A DNA stretch of 6,159 nt, taken from the NCBI GenBank assembly GCA_030152275.1, contig JASLHF010000037.1:1-6159 (forward strand). Direction: 5' to 3'. Positions 6,047 to 6,159 of the stretch are shown one piece after another. Under the pieces are notes generated by a model. The model was not told where the DNA came from and did no database searches. It saw nothing but the letters and a program-made list of their open reading frames with translations. Within the stretch, counting starts at the first letter, position 1. The number at the start of each line of letters is the position of its first letter. The translations under genes and the position numbers were made by a program. This DNA comes from Acinetobacter sp. (GTDB lineage Bacteria; Pseudomonadota; Gammaproteobacteria; Pseudomonadales; Moraxellaceae).

Positions 6047-6159
6047 CCATGTTGTTGCCATAATACCTGACTTGGGCTTCTAAATCCGAGTCTTTTTCTT
6101 GGGCGATGATTCAACCGCTGAGTGATTTCTGAAATATAAGCATCTGTATACTTATTCAA
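6022..6159 (-). CDS. IS30-family transposase, C-terminal 45 residues (truncated by window edge)
   Basis: Reading leftward, the frame is open from the window edge to TAA at 6022-6024. The visible peptide contains the hallmark LNHRPRKRLGFRSPSQVL, typical of the end of IS30-family DDE transposases (lN.RPRK.LG..tP.e.l), followed by WQQHGVALQMQI. The catalytic DDE residues lie upstream of the visible part. The protein acts on the element's own terminal repeats for cut-and-paste or circle-type transposition. The gene ends three bases from the stop of the NIF3-like gene, tail to tail. Whether the copy is intact cannot be seen. Confidence 0.9.
   Translation of the reverse strand: MNKYTDAYISEITQRLNHRPRKRLGFRSPSQVLWQQHGVALQMQI

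Larger units (their letters stand above)
6021..6159 (-). mobile_element. Right end of an IS30-family insertion sequence (partial)
   Basis: The window enters an insertion sequence here. The + strand from 6021 (CTTAGATT ... GCAACA at 6041-6046) matches the layout of the IS30 terminal inverted repeat as I remember it (TGTAGATT ... GCAACA), with the same distance from tip to GCAACA. The transposase C-terminus is encoded inward of this tip. The other end lies outside the window, so the target duplication and completeness cannot be judged. Confidence 0.7.

Overview
The window looks like a chromosomal segment of Acinetobacter or a close gammaproteobacterial relative. The main reason is the 1278-residue PurL, whose sequence reads like the Acinetobacter protein as I remember it. 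AT-rich intergenic DNA, short TTCG/TGCG-loop terminators and an IS30-type insertion sequence end fit this. The genus call rests on recognition by eye, not on a search.

Layout, left to right. Positions 1-234 hold the 3' end of an unidentified gene on the + strand. Positions 235-419 hold a weak candidate promoter and the leader of purL, which fills 420-4256 and encodes the large single-chain phosphoribosylformylglycinamidine synthase of purine synthesis. It ends in a clear intrinsic terminator (4282-4305). Next comes a good sigma70-type promoter (4339-4367) whose predicted transcript meets a second, near-identical terminator (4383-4404) after about 30 nt. A 42-residue single-span membrane protein follows (4569-4697), with a strong ribosome binding site and its own terminator (4712-4735).

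Positions 4755-4989 contain two diverged copies of a dyad-rich repeat of about 95 bp, 140-141 bp apart. At least one base pair in the copies' hairpins differs by a paired substitution. On the - strand, 5005-5643 encodes a 212-residue, mostly helical protein of unknown function. A 57-bp AT-rich divergent spacer separates it from a 105-residue stand-alone NIF3/YqfO-type PII-like domain protein (5701-6018, + strand). Two bases past that gene's stop begins the right end of an IS30-family element, whose transposase C-terminus runs off the window on the - strand (6022-6159).

The genes do not form one pathway. purL is a housekeeping gene insulated by terminators. The stretch from about 4700 to the right edge looks like a more plastic accessory region: repeats, an orphan gene in opposite orientation, a small conserved-domain gene and an insertion sequence. 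No CRISPR array, tRNA or rRNA was seen. The most unusual signals are the structured repeat pair, the promoter-terminator unit behind purL, and the orphan minus-strand protein.
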